Positions 1-10,973 of a stretch of DNA of 64,000 nt are shown piece by piece. A program made the translations under genes and the position numbers. The stretch spans positions 24,208,192 through 24,272,191 of the forward strand of contig CM041298.1 of NCBI GenBank assembly GCA_023052935.1, read 5' to 3'. The DNA is from Piezodorus guildinii (taxonomy: Eukaryota > Arthropoda > Insecta > Hemiptera > Pentatomidae). Below the pieces are notes generated by a model. The model saw nothing but the letters and a program-made list of their open reading frames with translations. It was not told the origin of the DNA and did not search any database. Position 1 is the first letter of the stretch; each line of letters opens with the position of its first letter.

Positions 1-1250
1 CCGAGTTCGCTGTGGTGTAGAATTTTCTAACTTTTATCCCATTGAGGCCGGTGTTCCTCAAGGCAGCGTCTTGGGACCCGTCCTCTACACCCTTTACACT
101 GCTGATATTCCTATTCATCCTGACACCTTTCTGGCAACATTTGCAGATGACACCGCCATCCTATCATCCAATTCCGATCCTGAAATAGCATCCTTAATCC
201 TGCAAAGACACCTTTGTCTTATCGAGGACTGGTGTAATGCTTGGCGTATTAAGGTTAATGAAAGCAAATGCACCCACGTCACCTTCACCCTTCGACGCAA
301 ATCCTGTCCAATGGTTCATTTCAATTCCATACCGCTTCCTTCCTCAGACACAGTCCGGTATCTTGGCTTACTACTAGACAAAAGATTGACCTGGAACCCA
401 CATACAAGACTTAAACGAAAAGAACTCAACAGACGATTCGGACAGTTATACAGACTACTAAACAGAAAATCTAAGCTTACAGTTGACAACAAATTATTAC
501 TTTACAAGACAATACTGAAACCAATGTGGACCTACGGACTTGAACTATGGGGGACAGCCAAACGTTCTAACATCAAACGCATTCAATCCTTTCAATCCAA
601 AGTCCTCCGAACAATAGTAAATGCTCCTTATTATGTCTCCAATTATACCTTACACCACGACCTTAATGTTCCATTTATTTCAGACCTGATTCCATCTAAA
701 TTTTCCAAATTCCACCAGAACCTCATTCATCATCCTAATCCTCTAGCACAATCCCTATCCAGCTCCACTCATCCATACAACCCTCCTAGAAGGTTGAAAC
801 GGCAGTGGCCCCGAGACATATTGTAAACATCTATTCTGGAGTTCTGACACTGGTCAGATTCTCCTCTCATGTGCGGTGTGATTGTGGCTGTGGCGCCCTC
901 ACTTAGCTTCCGCTGGCTCTCACCAGTGATGCGGCTGAGAGGGAGGCGCTGGGATCCTTTTGACTCTGCTTGTCCTTCCACAAGTGGGGGGACAAGCCCC
1001 GTCTGGGGTTCCCGAGCTGATTGTAAATATTGTACATAGGTATGAATGTGACATGTTTTGTTTATTTATTTGTTAACTTCATTTATTTGTATTTATTTTG
1101 TCTATAAATTTTGTTATTGTATACGTTTATTTATTTTTATTTTATTTTATGTAATTTGACTTTCCTTTTGTTTATATTGTAAATATTGTATGAATGAGAT
1201 CCTGTAGCACTATTATTATTGTCTATTATGACAAATTGTAATATATACGA

Positions 1251-1285
<35 letters not shown>
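1..1285 (+). mobile_element. Jockey-like LINE, 3' part, cut by the window edge
   Basis: This is the 3' portion of a non-LTR retrotransposon of the same family as the full-length copy at 14145-18924; the two are nearly identical in the coding part. The open frame runs in from the left edge and stops at 826. It is followed by a 3' UTR of about 430 bp and a poly(A) tail of about 34 nt (1252-1285) fused to an AATAAA signal. The tail abuts a mariner remnant that has lost its distal inverted repeat, so the LINE appears to have landed inside that mariner. Confidence 0.93.
2..826 (+). CDS. LINE ORF2, C-terminal reverse transcriptase part (partial)
   Basis: The reading frame is open from base 2, so the N-terminus lies outside the window. 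It shows the RT block AGVPQGSVLGP, then an intact FADD catalytic box (about residues 49-52), the thumb region with YLGLLLDKRLTWNPHTRLK, and the family's conserved tail ending in RRLKRQWPRDIL. An ATG/TTG start at 71 would only be an artefact, because the frame and the homology continue upstream. Compared with the longer copy at 15755-18433, this one keeps the second catalytic aspartate. No internal stop is visible. The role would be target-primed reverse transcription. Confidence 0.9.
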   Translation, partial: RVRCGVEFSNFYPIEAGVPQGSVLGPVLYTLYTADIPIHPDTFLATFADDTAILSSNSDPEIASLILQRHLCLIEDWCNAWRIKVNESKCTHVTFTLRRKSCPMVHFNSIPLPSSDTVRYLGLLLDKRLTWNPHTRLKRKELNRRFGQLYRLLNRKSKLTVDNKLLLYKTILKPMWTYGLELWGTAKRSNIKRIQSFQSKVLRTIVNAPYYVSNYTLHHDLNVPFISDLIPSKFSKFHQNLIHHPNPLAQSLSSSTHPYNPPRRLKRQWPRDIL

Positions 1286-1288
<3 letters not shown>

Positions 1289-2162
1289 GTTATTGTAAAT
1301 ACGCCATATCTTTACTTTAACCATATATATTTAATCAAAATAATTTCCATCTGAATCAATGCACTTTTGCCAACGTTCAACAAGCTTTCTTATTCCACCA
1401 GAAAAAAAATCCGAATCCCTGGACTCAATGAAATCACGAAAAGAATTTTCAATGTCGTCCTGGTTTTGAAAATTTTTCTCCCTCAAAAAGTTGTCCAGAT
1501 GCCTGAAAAAGTGGAAGTCTGTAGGAGAGAGGTCAGGCGAATAAGGCGGATGTTGGAGAACTTCGTAGCCCAACTCGTGCAGTCGTCGAAGCGTTGGTTG
1601 TGCAACGTGTGGTCTGGCGTTATCGTGGAGCAGGATCGGCCCCTTCCGATTCATCAATGCTGGGCAAAGACGTTGCAATTTTTGATTTATGCTGTCAATT
1701 TCTTGACAGTACTTGTCAGCAGTTATAGTCTCACCTCGATTGAGAAAGCTTTGACCTCAGCTGGTCGTTGTCCAGAGCAAGATGACGGCCCCGACCTTCC
1801 TTGTCTTCGAGGTCGAAATCTCCTCTGCGAAACTTCTGGAACCAACGCTGCACCGTGCACTCATTAATAGCCCCCTGACCCCACACTTCATTAATATTAC
1901 GAGCCGTTTGCGCAGCGCTGCGCCCTAATTTAAATTCGTAAAAATAAATTTGACGAAAATCGCACTTTGACATTTTCGATTCAAGACCTTTGAACACACT
2001 GAACAAAACGATTTTACTAAACAAATTCATGGTGAAAGAGAGGGTATTAGATAAGGTTTGTTTTGGTATAATAATGATCAATGTTAGGATTAGCTTTGTT
2101 TACACAATTGGAATTAAGATATTGCAATAGAGGAAACCTGCATTAATTTCGCATCAACCCAA
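1286..2162 (-). mobile_element. Mariner transposon remnant, interrupted by the LINE
   Basis: Mariner of the cecropia/Hsmar1-like group. Its 5' terminal repeat ends at 2162 (…CAACCCAA), followed by the TA target, and continues directly into HINE-like sequence (TACCATGCATTTT), so it was inserted into a HINE-like copy. The other terminal repeat is missing: just beyond the transposase stop the sequence meets the LINE poly(A) tail at 1285. The order is therefore HINE-like copy first, mariner second, LINE third. Confidence 0.85.
1331..1973 (-). pseudogene. Mariner transposase, internally deleted
   Basis: The N-terminal helix-turn-helix part starts at the ATG at 1973 (MSKCDFRQIYFYEFKLG) and includes the conserved DNDQLRS. 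It then jumps to the GETITADKYCQ region at about 1731, so roughly 120 residues including the first catalytic aspartate are missing. The C-terminal part keeps HDNARPH and the YSPDLSPTDFHFF block with the third catalytic aspartate, and ends WQKCIDSDGNYFD. The junction is also out of frame. It cannot encode an active transposase. Confidence 0.9.
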
Positions 2163-2742
2163 TACCATGCATTTTGCACTTTTTGATTAAACTCGCTATA
2201 TCGATGAGCTTTAATATCATGTAGGTTTTATTCTGATTAAAATGGTCTGACAGGGCTTAATATTATTTTAAATTTTCTTCCTCTAAAGTACCTTTAATTT
2301 TGTAGATTCAATAAAAATAACTATATTATCTTGTTAACGCTGATAAAAAACAGGTAAATATATAAATTGAATAAATTCGATACCCAACTAAAGGATAAAA
2401 CAGAAAAAATATTTTTTTAATGCAATTTTTCGTTTTTGAACATAAGAGCAGTAATATACATGTATGATATACTGCTGGAAAGCTAAAGATTTTAGAAAAA
2501 ATATAATCACATACACAAACTTTGAAAAGTTAATAGAGAGTGATAAAAAAGCCGATAAAATTAAGTGACTGTTTTAGATAATAATATAGTCGAATTTTTA
2601 ATAAAACACATGTTTCTATAGAAATTCAATTTTACTAATTCTTTAATGGTTGCACTCATATTGATCTCTAACTGTATTTGAAAATTCTTTAATCGATTTT
2701 AAAAACGGAGGTAAGTGAAAGTCGTGTGTTGCCCGCACCAGA
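2163..2742 (+). mobile_element. HINE-like element, distal two thirds
   Basis: Matches the HINE-like family from the TACCATGCATTTTGCAC segment to the terminal GGTAAGTGAAAGTCGTGTG...CACCAGA followed by a T run. The left part is displaced by the mariner insertion at 2162 and presumably lies beyond the LINE, outside the window. Confidence 0.85.
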
Positions 2743-3384
2743 TTTTTTTTTTTTTTGGTGTAGAGGAATTAGCCGTAGTAATGAAGGGGACGTTAAATAA
2801 AGGAATTAACGACGAGGAGGAGATTCGAGGGTGGGAAAACAGCGTTGAAAGGGGCCTTAGGAAAAGTTGGAAGCAAGTAGTTTTCCACAAGGGCCCTAAT
2901 AAGGCCTTTAGAGTTGGCTACTTCGGGCAGGGCTCAGTTTGCTTAGGCCCGAGCCTCATCTGAATCTCAATGCCCGCCCAACCATCCCCTCCAATATCCT
3001 ATATGTCGTCTTTATTTTTATTATATCCTTTGTTTATTTTTATCGGGATTGGAAGGGTGTATTATTTATCTCAAAGGGTGACACCTAACGCCGCCTTCTC
3101 CTCTCCTCGTTAACGATTCTCGGAAGTTGAGATTGCTTTGGGTCCTTTTGTTTTAAAATATATGTTTGTCGAATCCAATCTTCGTTTTTATAAACAAGAA
3201 CTGTTTATGATCCGTTATACGCAAAGCTTGCATATCTACAGTCAGCTAATTCGGTAAAATTTGTCTTGCTTTATTATTTTTAAAAGAATACAATTAAAAT
3301 TTGAGAGAAAGTTATAGCTTGGACAATTTTTAATAAAATGACAATAATTTAAAAGATGAAAAAGCTACGAATACCCCTCATTAA
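2743..3384. other. No gene recognised
   Basis: AT-rich sequence with a moderately GC-rich patch at 2750-3140. Short open frames on both strands show no recognisable domain and no convincing splice context. I see nothing functional here. Confidence 0.5.
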
Positions 3385-3675
3385 GTTTGTTTGTTTTTAA
3401 TTTAACGCCACTTTATGGTGCTGTGGCTAATCGAAAGATACTACAGTGGGAGTAATAAATTTTACCTACCCTGGTTTAATGAGGATAGGGATTTTTAAAT
3501 AGTTCTTGACATCACACAGGCTCGAAGCTATCTTTTATGTACCCTCCGTGGGAAGGCATAACTGAGGTTTTATTATTCCTATTCAAAATTTCTAGGGCCA
3601 ACTTCCAGTTTTGAACCTGCAAACTTAAGCATAGAAGGTTGTTATCCTAGCCATTATCCTAGGTCACTCTACCTC
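3385..3675 (-). repeat. SINE family B copy (tRNA-derived, divergent)
   Basis: On the minus strand this reads a tRNA-like head, with B-box-like GGTTCAAAACTGG near 3610, then a body containing the TACCTATCCTCATT and CCCACTGTAG segments, and an AAACAAACAAACTT tail. The same order occurs at 6968-7215 and, on the other strand, at 33283-33497. It is old and without clear target duplications. Confidence 0.6.
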
Positions 3676-4297
3676 AATGAAGACATATATAAGTATGAAC
3701 TGCTCCTAGTAAAACCATGAAAATAGAACCCGTTTCATGCCCGTATTAAATTATGTGAGTATTGACGGCTTTTATGAAATTCTTGCGGAACCCCACGTAA
3801 TAGACCTGAAATCATTATTTATTTTTGTCAAAGAGAATCTTAAAATAAGATTTCAACATCTTTCTTCTCAGAATGTTAATCACTCTTAAAGGTTTCGAGA
3901 CTTATTAGTATTTTGTAGGGATTAAGTATTCGCTATAGTACTATTATTATTACATTATTTATTGATAATCTTATATTTAATTTATGTTATTTATGTATAT
4001 GTTGGAGAGAAGTAATAAAAAAAATAGCAGCACATTAATGATTATTGCTGTATATGTGTTTTGTTGTTTCTGTTTTAAATATCTATTCGATTTGTAATTA
4101 ATAATGTATATTTGCTGGTGATGAATTTATTATTTAGGCTGTGCCAGCCAGCTCTATTTGTATGTGAATTACCTAAAGACAAAAAATAAAAATTATTATT
4201 ATTAAAATTATTATATATATAATTGTAAGGAATAAATTAAAAATAAATAAATAAATTAAAAAAATAAATAAATAAAAACTGTTTCTAGTACAATTTA

Positions 4298-4302
<5 letters not shown>
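3676..4302. other. No gene recognised
   Basis: AT-rich sequence, including AAATA-rich simple sequence near 4230-4280. No coding or structural feature is recognised. Confidence 0.5.

Positions 4303-4373
<71 letters not shown>
4303..4373. repeat. (TA)n microsatellite
   Basis: About 70 bp of uninterrupted TA dinucleotides immediately before the SINE at 4374. Confidence 0.95.
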
Positions 4374-4376
<3 letters not shown>

Positions 4377-4667
4377 GAGCCCGTGACTGAGTGGCTAGCG
4401 CGCTAGTCTCTCATGCTACAGGTTTTGAGTTCGAATCCAAGTCCCGGCGGGGCTTTTGTAAGGATTTAAAAAAATGTGGATTCACTAACAACCTCTCCCC
4501 CGGGTATGTGCGACCCGTCAGCCAAAGGTTGGTCACTCACAAAATTAGTCCTAGGGAGTGATGACCCTACATTAAAAAATTGCATCGTGAAACGTGAGTG
4601 TAAATTCGCAGGAGTTTTCACCGCGAGGCTCAGGGCCTACACGGCCTGTCGCGCCACTGGAAGAAGA

Positions 4668-4669
<2 letters not shown>
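4374..4669 (+). repeat. tRNA-derived SINE (family C)
   Basis: It starts GGGGAGCCCGTGACTGAG. An A-box-like GTGGCTAGCGCGC is followed by a B-box-like GAGTTCGAATCC about 45 bp later, the internal pol III promoter layout of tRNA-derived SINEs. The body of about 200 bp ends in GGAAGAAGAAG against a TA microsatellite. TA tracts on both sides prevent a clear target duplication. The open frame across it is incidental. Confidence 0.75.

Positions 4670-4712
<43 letters not shown>
4670..4712. repeat. (TA)n microsatellite
   Basis: TA dinucleotides at the 3' end of the SINE. They could be its 3' tail or the remains of the TA target it inserted into. Confidence 0.9.
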
Positions 4713-4717
<5 letters not shown>

Positions 4718-4725
4718 AAGTTTTA

Positions 4726-4810
4726 TACTGTTCTTAGGTTTCAGTAAAAAAATAAACAATTTTATTTATGCAACGTTTCGAGAATTTATTGTTCTTATAA
4801 TCATGCAATT
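4726..4810 (-). repeat. Penelope-type terminal repeat fragment
   Basis: On the minus strand it contains CTCGAAACGTTGCATAAA followed by AATTGTT, and it is closely related to 44671-44800. CGAAACGTTG is shared with the end of the Penelope-like element at 23003-23012. This is a likely pLTR remnant. The hammerhead core upstream of GAAA is degenerate here. Confidence 0.5.
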
Positions 4811-4835
4811 TCAGATAAAATAGTGTCTTATATTT

Positions 4836-4842
<7 letters not shown>

Positions 4843-4895
<53 letters not shown>
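4843..4895. repeat. (TA)n microsatellite
   Basis: TA dinucleotides directly downstream of the Penelope-type fragment, the same arrangement as at 44580-44640 and 44935-44990. Confidence 0.9.
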
Positions 4896-4901
<6 letters not shown>

Positions 4902-4934
4902 TAGCTTTATATATTTATTTTTTCTTCTCATCTA

Positions 4935-5786
4935 CATATGACTATTTTATTACAGTAATTGAAATGTTGTTTATATATATTTAATTTACTCTAAGAGTCC
5001 AACGCACATTTTATACATTCTGTATATGTTATTCTAAAGGGACATGCCCCAGAATAATAATGAATTTATTTATTTCTTATTCATGATCTAGAATTCGGGA
5101 TTTCTCACTTGTTTAGTTTGTATTTGTACACGTTATTAACATTAGTAATTTGTATAGTATTGTTCTCGTGGTTTTATCATGACTTGGCTACCTCAGACGG
5201 TCTTGAACATTGTGTGGTTTGAATATCGATACTGTTCGCATAGAGCGAGAAATCGCGGACAGGTCCACAGCTGCCTCGAATGATTTTCTAATCAGAGAAG
5301 CTTGATAAATGCAGGAAACAGTCATTGAGGAGTTGCAAGATTAATATGCGCGCTGTGTGACAGTGGCAACAATCAGCCATATCATCGCTATTCTAATCTC
5401 TCTAGTCGCCATCTTGAATAACATGAATCTAATTTAAATCCCTAATTAAGGAGAAGACAGGGATCCAGACCGGGGGGGGGAGGGGAGGATACAAGACGTC
5501 TTGCCCCAGCTTGGATCGTCCTCAATCCGGGGAGGCGGGGTTGTCCCGTTTAACAAACAACTGTCGGAGGAGGGTGAGCGATTGTCATTTAAATAATAAT
5601 CAAAATATATCAGAATTCTGCATAATGTTGTTTTACATCTGGATCGGAAGTAGCATTGAAACAAAACACAAAGTCTTAAAATGAAAATAAACAACGCAGT
5701 AAAATGACTACAAAAGTATTTAATTAGTAACATAAAGGCTCTTCAACCACTAGGGATATTTTATCCCAATATTAATAATAAAAAAA
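4935..5786. other. No gene recognised
   Basis: AT-rich sequence with a GC-rich patch at 5450-5560 containing a G10 run. The open frame across it resembles no known protein. Confidence 0.45.
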
Positions 5787-6645
5787 TCTGGTGCGCGCGA
5801 CACACGCCTTTCACTTAGCTCTGTTATCATTATCAATTTAAGAATTTTTAAACAATTTTAGAAAGAAAAAGAAATTGTTAAAGAACTATTTACATTTGGT
5901 TTTTACAGAAAAATTTGTTTTATTAAATAATATGTTACAATATTACCTACGAAATTCAGTAAGTTTTTTTCGGCTTTTCATCACTCCGTGTTAGAACTAC
6001 TTGGAGCGTCAGGCGATGACAGCGCCATCCAGTGGCCAAGCGGTGAAACAATTTCATTAAAAAAATATTTTTTTCAGTTTTCTCCTATAGTTGGATATCG
6101 AATTCGTTCAATTTATATATTTACCTGTTTATTATCAATGGTAATAAGATGATATGGTTATTTTTATAGAAAATACAAAATTAATGGTACTTTAGAGGAA
6201 GAAAATTTAAAACATCGGCTTTTAAGCCATGTCAGACTATTTTAATCAGAACGAAACCTACATCATATTAAAGTCCATTAAATTTTACATCAATATAGCG
6301 AGTTTAATAAAAATCGTTTGGCCCGTTTATGAGAAAATCGTAAAAAGGTACGAATCGTAGTATAAAGTGGCTCTCCTGGTTGGCTGATTTTGATGAAAAA
6401 TGGTATGTAACATCTCCGGCGTATAGTTGTCCTAAATATGAAATTTCATTTTCGTGCACCACTTTGTCTTCGTGCTGGACTTACCATAAACACACGGACA
6501 CACACATAGACTTTTTGCGGGACTTGGTTGTTTTGACTCTGGGGACCCTAAAACGTGTATTTCCGTTGAAAACTGGAATTCGAAAAATTTTACGATTTTA
6601 ATACTTTCCCTTACTATATATTTAATACATATGTAAGGGAAAGTA
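5787..6645 (-). mobile_element. HINE-like element, complete ends, rearranged core
   Basis: It starts TCTGGTGCGCGC and ends in the palindromic GTAAGGGAAAGT flanked by A/T runs. In its core (about 5990-6060) the usual segment is replaced by an unrelated GC-richer stretch of about 60 bp (TGACAGCGCCATCCAG), which marks an internal deletion with filler or a distinct subfamily. Confidence 0.85.
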
Positions 6646-6967
6646 AAAATAAAATAAAATTGTAATAACCCTATCTTTTTCATTTTTATTTTTACTTTAA
6701 TGTGTGAAACTTGATGAATACTGTAGGGTTGATAAATAGTTCGGCTAAGGATTGAAGGAATGTGAGAAGCAGGAAGCTAATGAAATTGAAAATTTTTTAG
6801 AGCCCAAACATCTGCAATGTTTTTGAAAAATCATTATAAAATTTTCAGTTCTTTTTAAGTTTTACTAATTGAAGGTTAGTAAGGATGTAGCTTCTCTGTA
6901 TGCTGACATAATTTTCTAAAACACTTAAATTATGTCATTTACAATTATTGTTCGTTATTTTTTTCAT

Positions 6968-7215
6968 GGACTAATCAGATGGTGCAACAGTGGAAGTCCT
7001 AAATATTGCTTGTCCAGGTTTGATTAGAATAAGGATCTTTAACGAGTACCTGTCATTGCATAGGCTCGGGACTGCCTTTTTACTTCCCCTCCAAAGGAAG
7101 GCTTACCATTTTACTCCCAATTAAAAAGTTGTAGTGACACCTGCAGATTTGAACATGCGACCGTAGCCATAGAATGCTGTTATGTATGCTAGCCACTTAT
7201 AGAATAGTGTCAGCC
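6968..7215 (-). repeat. SINE family B copy
   Basis: On the minus strand a tRNA-like head reads AAGTGGCTAGCATACATAACAG..., with B-box-like ATGTTCAAATCTG, followed by the family B body shared with 3385-3675 and 33283-33497. Confidence 0.62.
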
Positions 7216-7496
7216 GTTTTATTATTTCGGGAATTCAAACTCGGATAAGTAGACCGCTCTTGGTTAATACGCTTATATTTAAAGATTATAATAAGCCTTT
7301 CTTTAACCTCTCTTTTTTGACAATTACTTATTATGATTCAAAATTAATTACACCATTAAATACGATCATTGGAACACGTGATTATGGATTTTTTTTTTTT
7401 TAGTTTTAAAGAAACATTACAAGGACGTTCGAGGGAGGATGTTTTAAGGACATAATATTTACACTTATCTTTTCCGAGTTAGATTTATTAGATACA

Positions 7497-7600
7497 CAAA
7501 AAACTTTTTGCGGTTCTTTGAACTCGTTTGGCTCTAAAACGTCTATTTTCGTTGAAAACTTGAATTAAAAAATTTACAAGATCGCAATGCAATATATAGA
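7497..7600 (-). repeat. HINE-like fragment (palindrome-end side)
   Basis: Contains the CTTTTTGCGG...GAACTCGTTTGG...CTAAAACGTCTATTTTCG order of the family on the minus orientation. Strongly diverged. Confidence 0.6.
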
Positions 7601-7753
7601 GATTTTCACATATGGTTAATTCTATGTGCAAATATATCTGTTTTGAATTGTATAAAATGTTTTAGAAGATTTTGATGATAGTGGAGAGCCCCAAAACGTT
7701 GATCGCTAATTTTATAACAATATTTTGGAATGATAAAATCAAGCTCATTTTTT

Positions 7754-8637
7754 ACTTTCACTTACTATATATAGTAAGGGGAAGTATTGCGATCGTGAAA
7801 ATTTTCGAATTAAAGTTTTCAACGGAAATACACGTTTTAGGGTCTCCTGAGTCCAAATAACCAAGTCCCGCAAAAAGGTCTGTGTGTGTGGTAACTCCCG
7901 GGCGGAAACGGTAGGTCCTATGAAACTGAAATTTCATATTTAAGACAACTCTATACACCCGAGAAGTGACAAAACTTTTTTCATCAAAAAAAGCTTACCA
8001 GAAGAGGCACTTTATACCATGCATTTTGTACCTTTTTTTGATTTTCTCGAAAACGGTTCCGACGATTTTAATTAAACTCGCTATATCGATGTAAAATTTA
8101 ATGGGCTTTAATATCATGTGGGTTTTATTTGGATAAAAATGGTCTGACAGGGCTTAAATACCGATATTTTAAATTGTCTTTCCCTAAAGTACCTTTAATT
8201 TTGTAGATTCAAAAATAATAACTAGATTATCTTGTTAACGCTGATGAAAAACCGGTAAATATATAACTTGAATAAATTCGATACCCAACTAAAGGAAAAA
8301 ACAGAAAAAATATTTTTTTAATGCAATTTTTCGTATTTGAACATAAGAGCAGTAATATACATGTATGATATACCGTAGGAAAGCTAAAGATTTTAGAAAA
8401 AATATCATCTCATACACAAGCTTTTAAAAGTTAATAGAGAGTGATGAAATGAACATAAAACTAACTGATTATTTTGGATAACAATATAATATATTTTTTA
8501 ATGAAACACATGTTTCTATAGAAATTTAATTTGATTAATTCCTTAATTCACGCATTTTTATCTCTAACTGTATTTGAAATTCTTTCATTGATTTTAAAAA
8601 TGAAGGTAAGTGAAAGTCGTGTGTTGCCCGCACCAGA
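7754..8637 (+). mobile_element. HINE-like element, complete copy
   Basis: This is a good reference copy of 884 bp. It begins ACTTTCACTTACTATATATA and ends GGTAAGTGAAAGTCGTGTG...CACCAGA. The left palindrome ACTTACTATATATAGTAAG can form a hairpin. A short (GT)n tract lies at about 7878-7892. T runs flank both ends. It contains no open frame of note. Confidence 0.9.
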
Positions 8638-9537
8638 TTTTTTATTTATGTTGTTACAACGATCCTCCTGTTTTATCCGTTCCGTTAGGGAATAGTTTTC
8701 TCTGTTTACACCTTTATCTCCTTTCAATACAACATAAAATATAATTAAAAATTTACAAAATGTTTTAGCATTCTGTCTAAATGTTATTAAAATTTAAATT
8801 TCTGTGTTTTCAAAGAGAATGCGCTGAAGAAAACACAACAGCTGATAGAATTATTTTTCTATACTATATTACATCCTTATGAAAATGCAATATAAAATAT
8901 AAGTTTACAAATATTTAAACATCAGCCATTTTAAAAAGATTTGTAAAAAAAATGTTATTCTCTTGTACAATACCAAACGTTTTGAGCTTAAAACAAGTTA
9001 CAACAATATAACAATAGGCATCCCTCCTTTGTTCTTCTACAGTTCTAAACCAAACCATTACAATTGTTTGTTTATATAAATTTGTATAAGTAAATTATGT
9101 ATACCAGGATAAAATAAAGACCGTTGTGTATTTATTTTATTTAAAACGGAATCTCAAAGTTAAATGTTGCAAACTAAAAAGCTAGTCTTACCCCCCTCTC
9201 CTCGGAAGGCTATGCATACCAATGAATAAGCCCTATGATCTTATCTCAATAGCAAAGCACCTTAGAACTTAAGTCCCACCTCATTTTCAAGGAATGGAGT
9301 TTCGAATTGAAATAGCTGGGATTTTTTTTTCTTGTGAGGCTCAAGAAAATCAAATCTTATTTATACTGAGTATATAGTTTATAATAATTTGAAATTCATA
9401 TGAATCAGAAAGAATTATAAAGTCTACAAAATTTTGTTATTAGTGTTTAATTATAAACAATATTTATTAGTTTAAAGAAGCAGTATATGGTATGTTAAAA
9501 AAACAAGGTTAAGATACTAAATTGATATGTTATATAT

Positions 9538-9577
<40 letters not shown>
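8638..9577. other. No gene recognised, ending in a TA microsatellite
   Basis: AT-rich sequence without recognised coding content. TA dinucleotides at about 9538-9572 run into the poly(T) of the following minus-strand LINE. Confidence 0.5.
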
Positions 9578-10577
9578 TTTTTTTTTTTTTTTTTATTATT
9601 TTACTAAAATTTAGAACTGTACACAGTACAAGTTAATGAGCTTTTTACAGAAAATTTGCTTGTAAAAGACTTGAGAAGAATCTACCCAGTGGTAGCACTT
9701 CAGTGTTTATTTGGTCAGCAGATCTCGAGGTCTTTTCAGACGCCTCGGAGGATTATCGGGAATAGATGCCGAGGAGAGGATACGGACTTGCGGGTTTGTA
9801 AGGGTGGGTAATTTTGAAATGAAAGGAGGTGTATTTTTTTGGGGCTATTTCTGTAACTTTTGGGATATTCAGGTGTCTATGGATGAGTTTGTTGGAACTA
9901 AAGTAATGACCGTCGAGAATTTGTCGAAGGATTTTTGATTGCAAGGATTGGATAGGGAGGAATTCGATGGTCTAGTGGATCCCTTTAGCTCTATGCCATA
10001 AGTCCAGATAGGTCTAATAATGGTTGCGTAAATGAGTTTTTTGAAGTAAAGAGGAAGTTTTGATCGTTTGTCAAGTAAGTGTTTTAATAGATGATATCTA
10101 CGAGCAGTTACTTGTCGTTTAAGTCTTGTATGAGGGTTCCATGTAAGACGTTTGTCAAAATGATGTCCAAGGTATCGTATTTGCTCTACAGTGATGACTG
10201 GGGTATGGTTAAAGGATACAATGGTGGGATTTATTTTTATTCTCCAATTGTGATACTATTCTGCAATGGCGGATACATGGCTCTATAGGAATTGGGAAGC
10301 GACAATAGGATCATTATTCACGGATAGCACGCATGTTTCATCAGCGTAAGTAGAGAGGACAGTGCTTGGATGGATAGGGATATCTGCGGTATACACCGTG
10401 TAGATAATTGGGCCAAGGATACTACCTTGAGGTACACCGGCAGACTGATTGAATACTGGAGAAAAGGAGAGATTGTGATTAACTTTAAAGGTTCTGTATG
10501 TAAGATAGGAGCGGATTATCAAAAATATGTCAGGGAGAGGGATTCGCGGAGTTTGTAGAGCAGTCCTGGATACCAAA
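9578..10577 (-). mobile_element. Jockey-like LINE fragment, second subfamily, decayed
   Basis: The poly(A) tail reads as T on the plus strand at 9578-9595. ORF2 remnants continue to about 10577. The subfamily is shared with 28145-28935, 45330-45992 and 51770-53225 (markers TFKVNHN, STYADETCVLSVNNDP) and is distinct from the young family at 14145-18924. It is 5'-truncated in the RT palm. Confidence 0.85.
9753..10573 (-). pseudogene. LINE ORF2 RT fragment, broken
   Basis: From 10573 it reads PGLLYKLRESL, SYLTYRTFKVNHN, AGVPQGSILGP and STYADETCVLSV. The catalytic YADD box is YADE here. The frame breaks after the ORF ending at 10283, and a separate C-terminal piece (9753-9944) carries QSKILRQILDG and HRHLNIP. 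Several frameshifts and stops separate the pieces. Confidence 0.85.
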
Positions 10578-10730
10578 ATTTTATATTTTAAATCCAATAC
10601 TGGTCACATTTTATACTTTGTAAACGCATTTTGTTTTGTTTTTTGGAGGGGGGGATATGTTATCCTTTTAAAATACTCCGCAATGTATCTTGCTGAACTA
10701 TGTTATAACCCATATTTAAAATTTTATATT

Positions 10731-10832
10731 AAACTAGCAACTAGCCCTTGCTTCGCACGCATATAAGATAAACTCCAACCAACACAAAATAAAATAATCG
10801 CGAGCAAAGCCGTGGGGTAAAGCTAGTAAATC
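10731..10832. repeat. Short element bounded by Helitron-like 3' ends
   Basis: On the minus strand the left edge reads GTGCGAAGCAAGGGCTAG followed by T, resembling the hairpin plus CTAG end of insect Helitrons. The right edge on the plus strand ends GGGTAAAGCTAGT. The whole is about 100 bp, so it is probably a tiny Helitron-derived fragment. Confidence 0.4.
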
Positions 10833-10973
10833 TATAAGCTAAGATTGTTATTATTGATTTAAATTTAATATTATTTCATGCAAACAGATGTTTCACTAAA
10901 TGGGATTCCTATGAAAACTTAATTTGACTTTTTAAATGTAATTTAAATAGTTTTGTTTTTTTTACTTTCACTA

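Noticed and set aside
769..981. Minus-strand 70-aa open frame
   Set aside because: Antisense to the LINE 3' end and UTR; no domain.
2699..2963. Overlapping open frames on both strands
   Set aside because: They run through the HINE-like terminus and adjacent sequence and resemble no protein.
4380..4460. Possible true tRNA gene
   Set aside because: A and B boxes are present but the cloverleaf is imperfect and a long SINE body follows; the same applies to 47540-47604 and 57540-57607.
4476..4931. Tyr-Ile repeat frames
   Set aside because: Translated TA microsatellites; likewise at 44410-45096 and 63029-63220.
5446..5733. 95-aa minus-strand frame over the G-run patch
   Set aside because: Low-complexity N-terminus and no recognisable motif.
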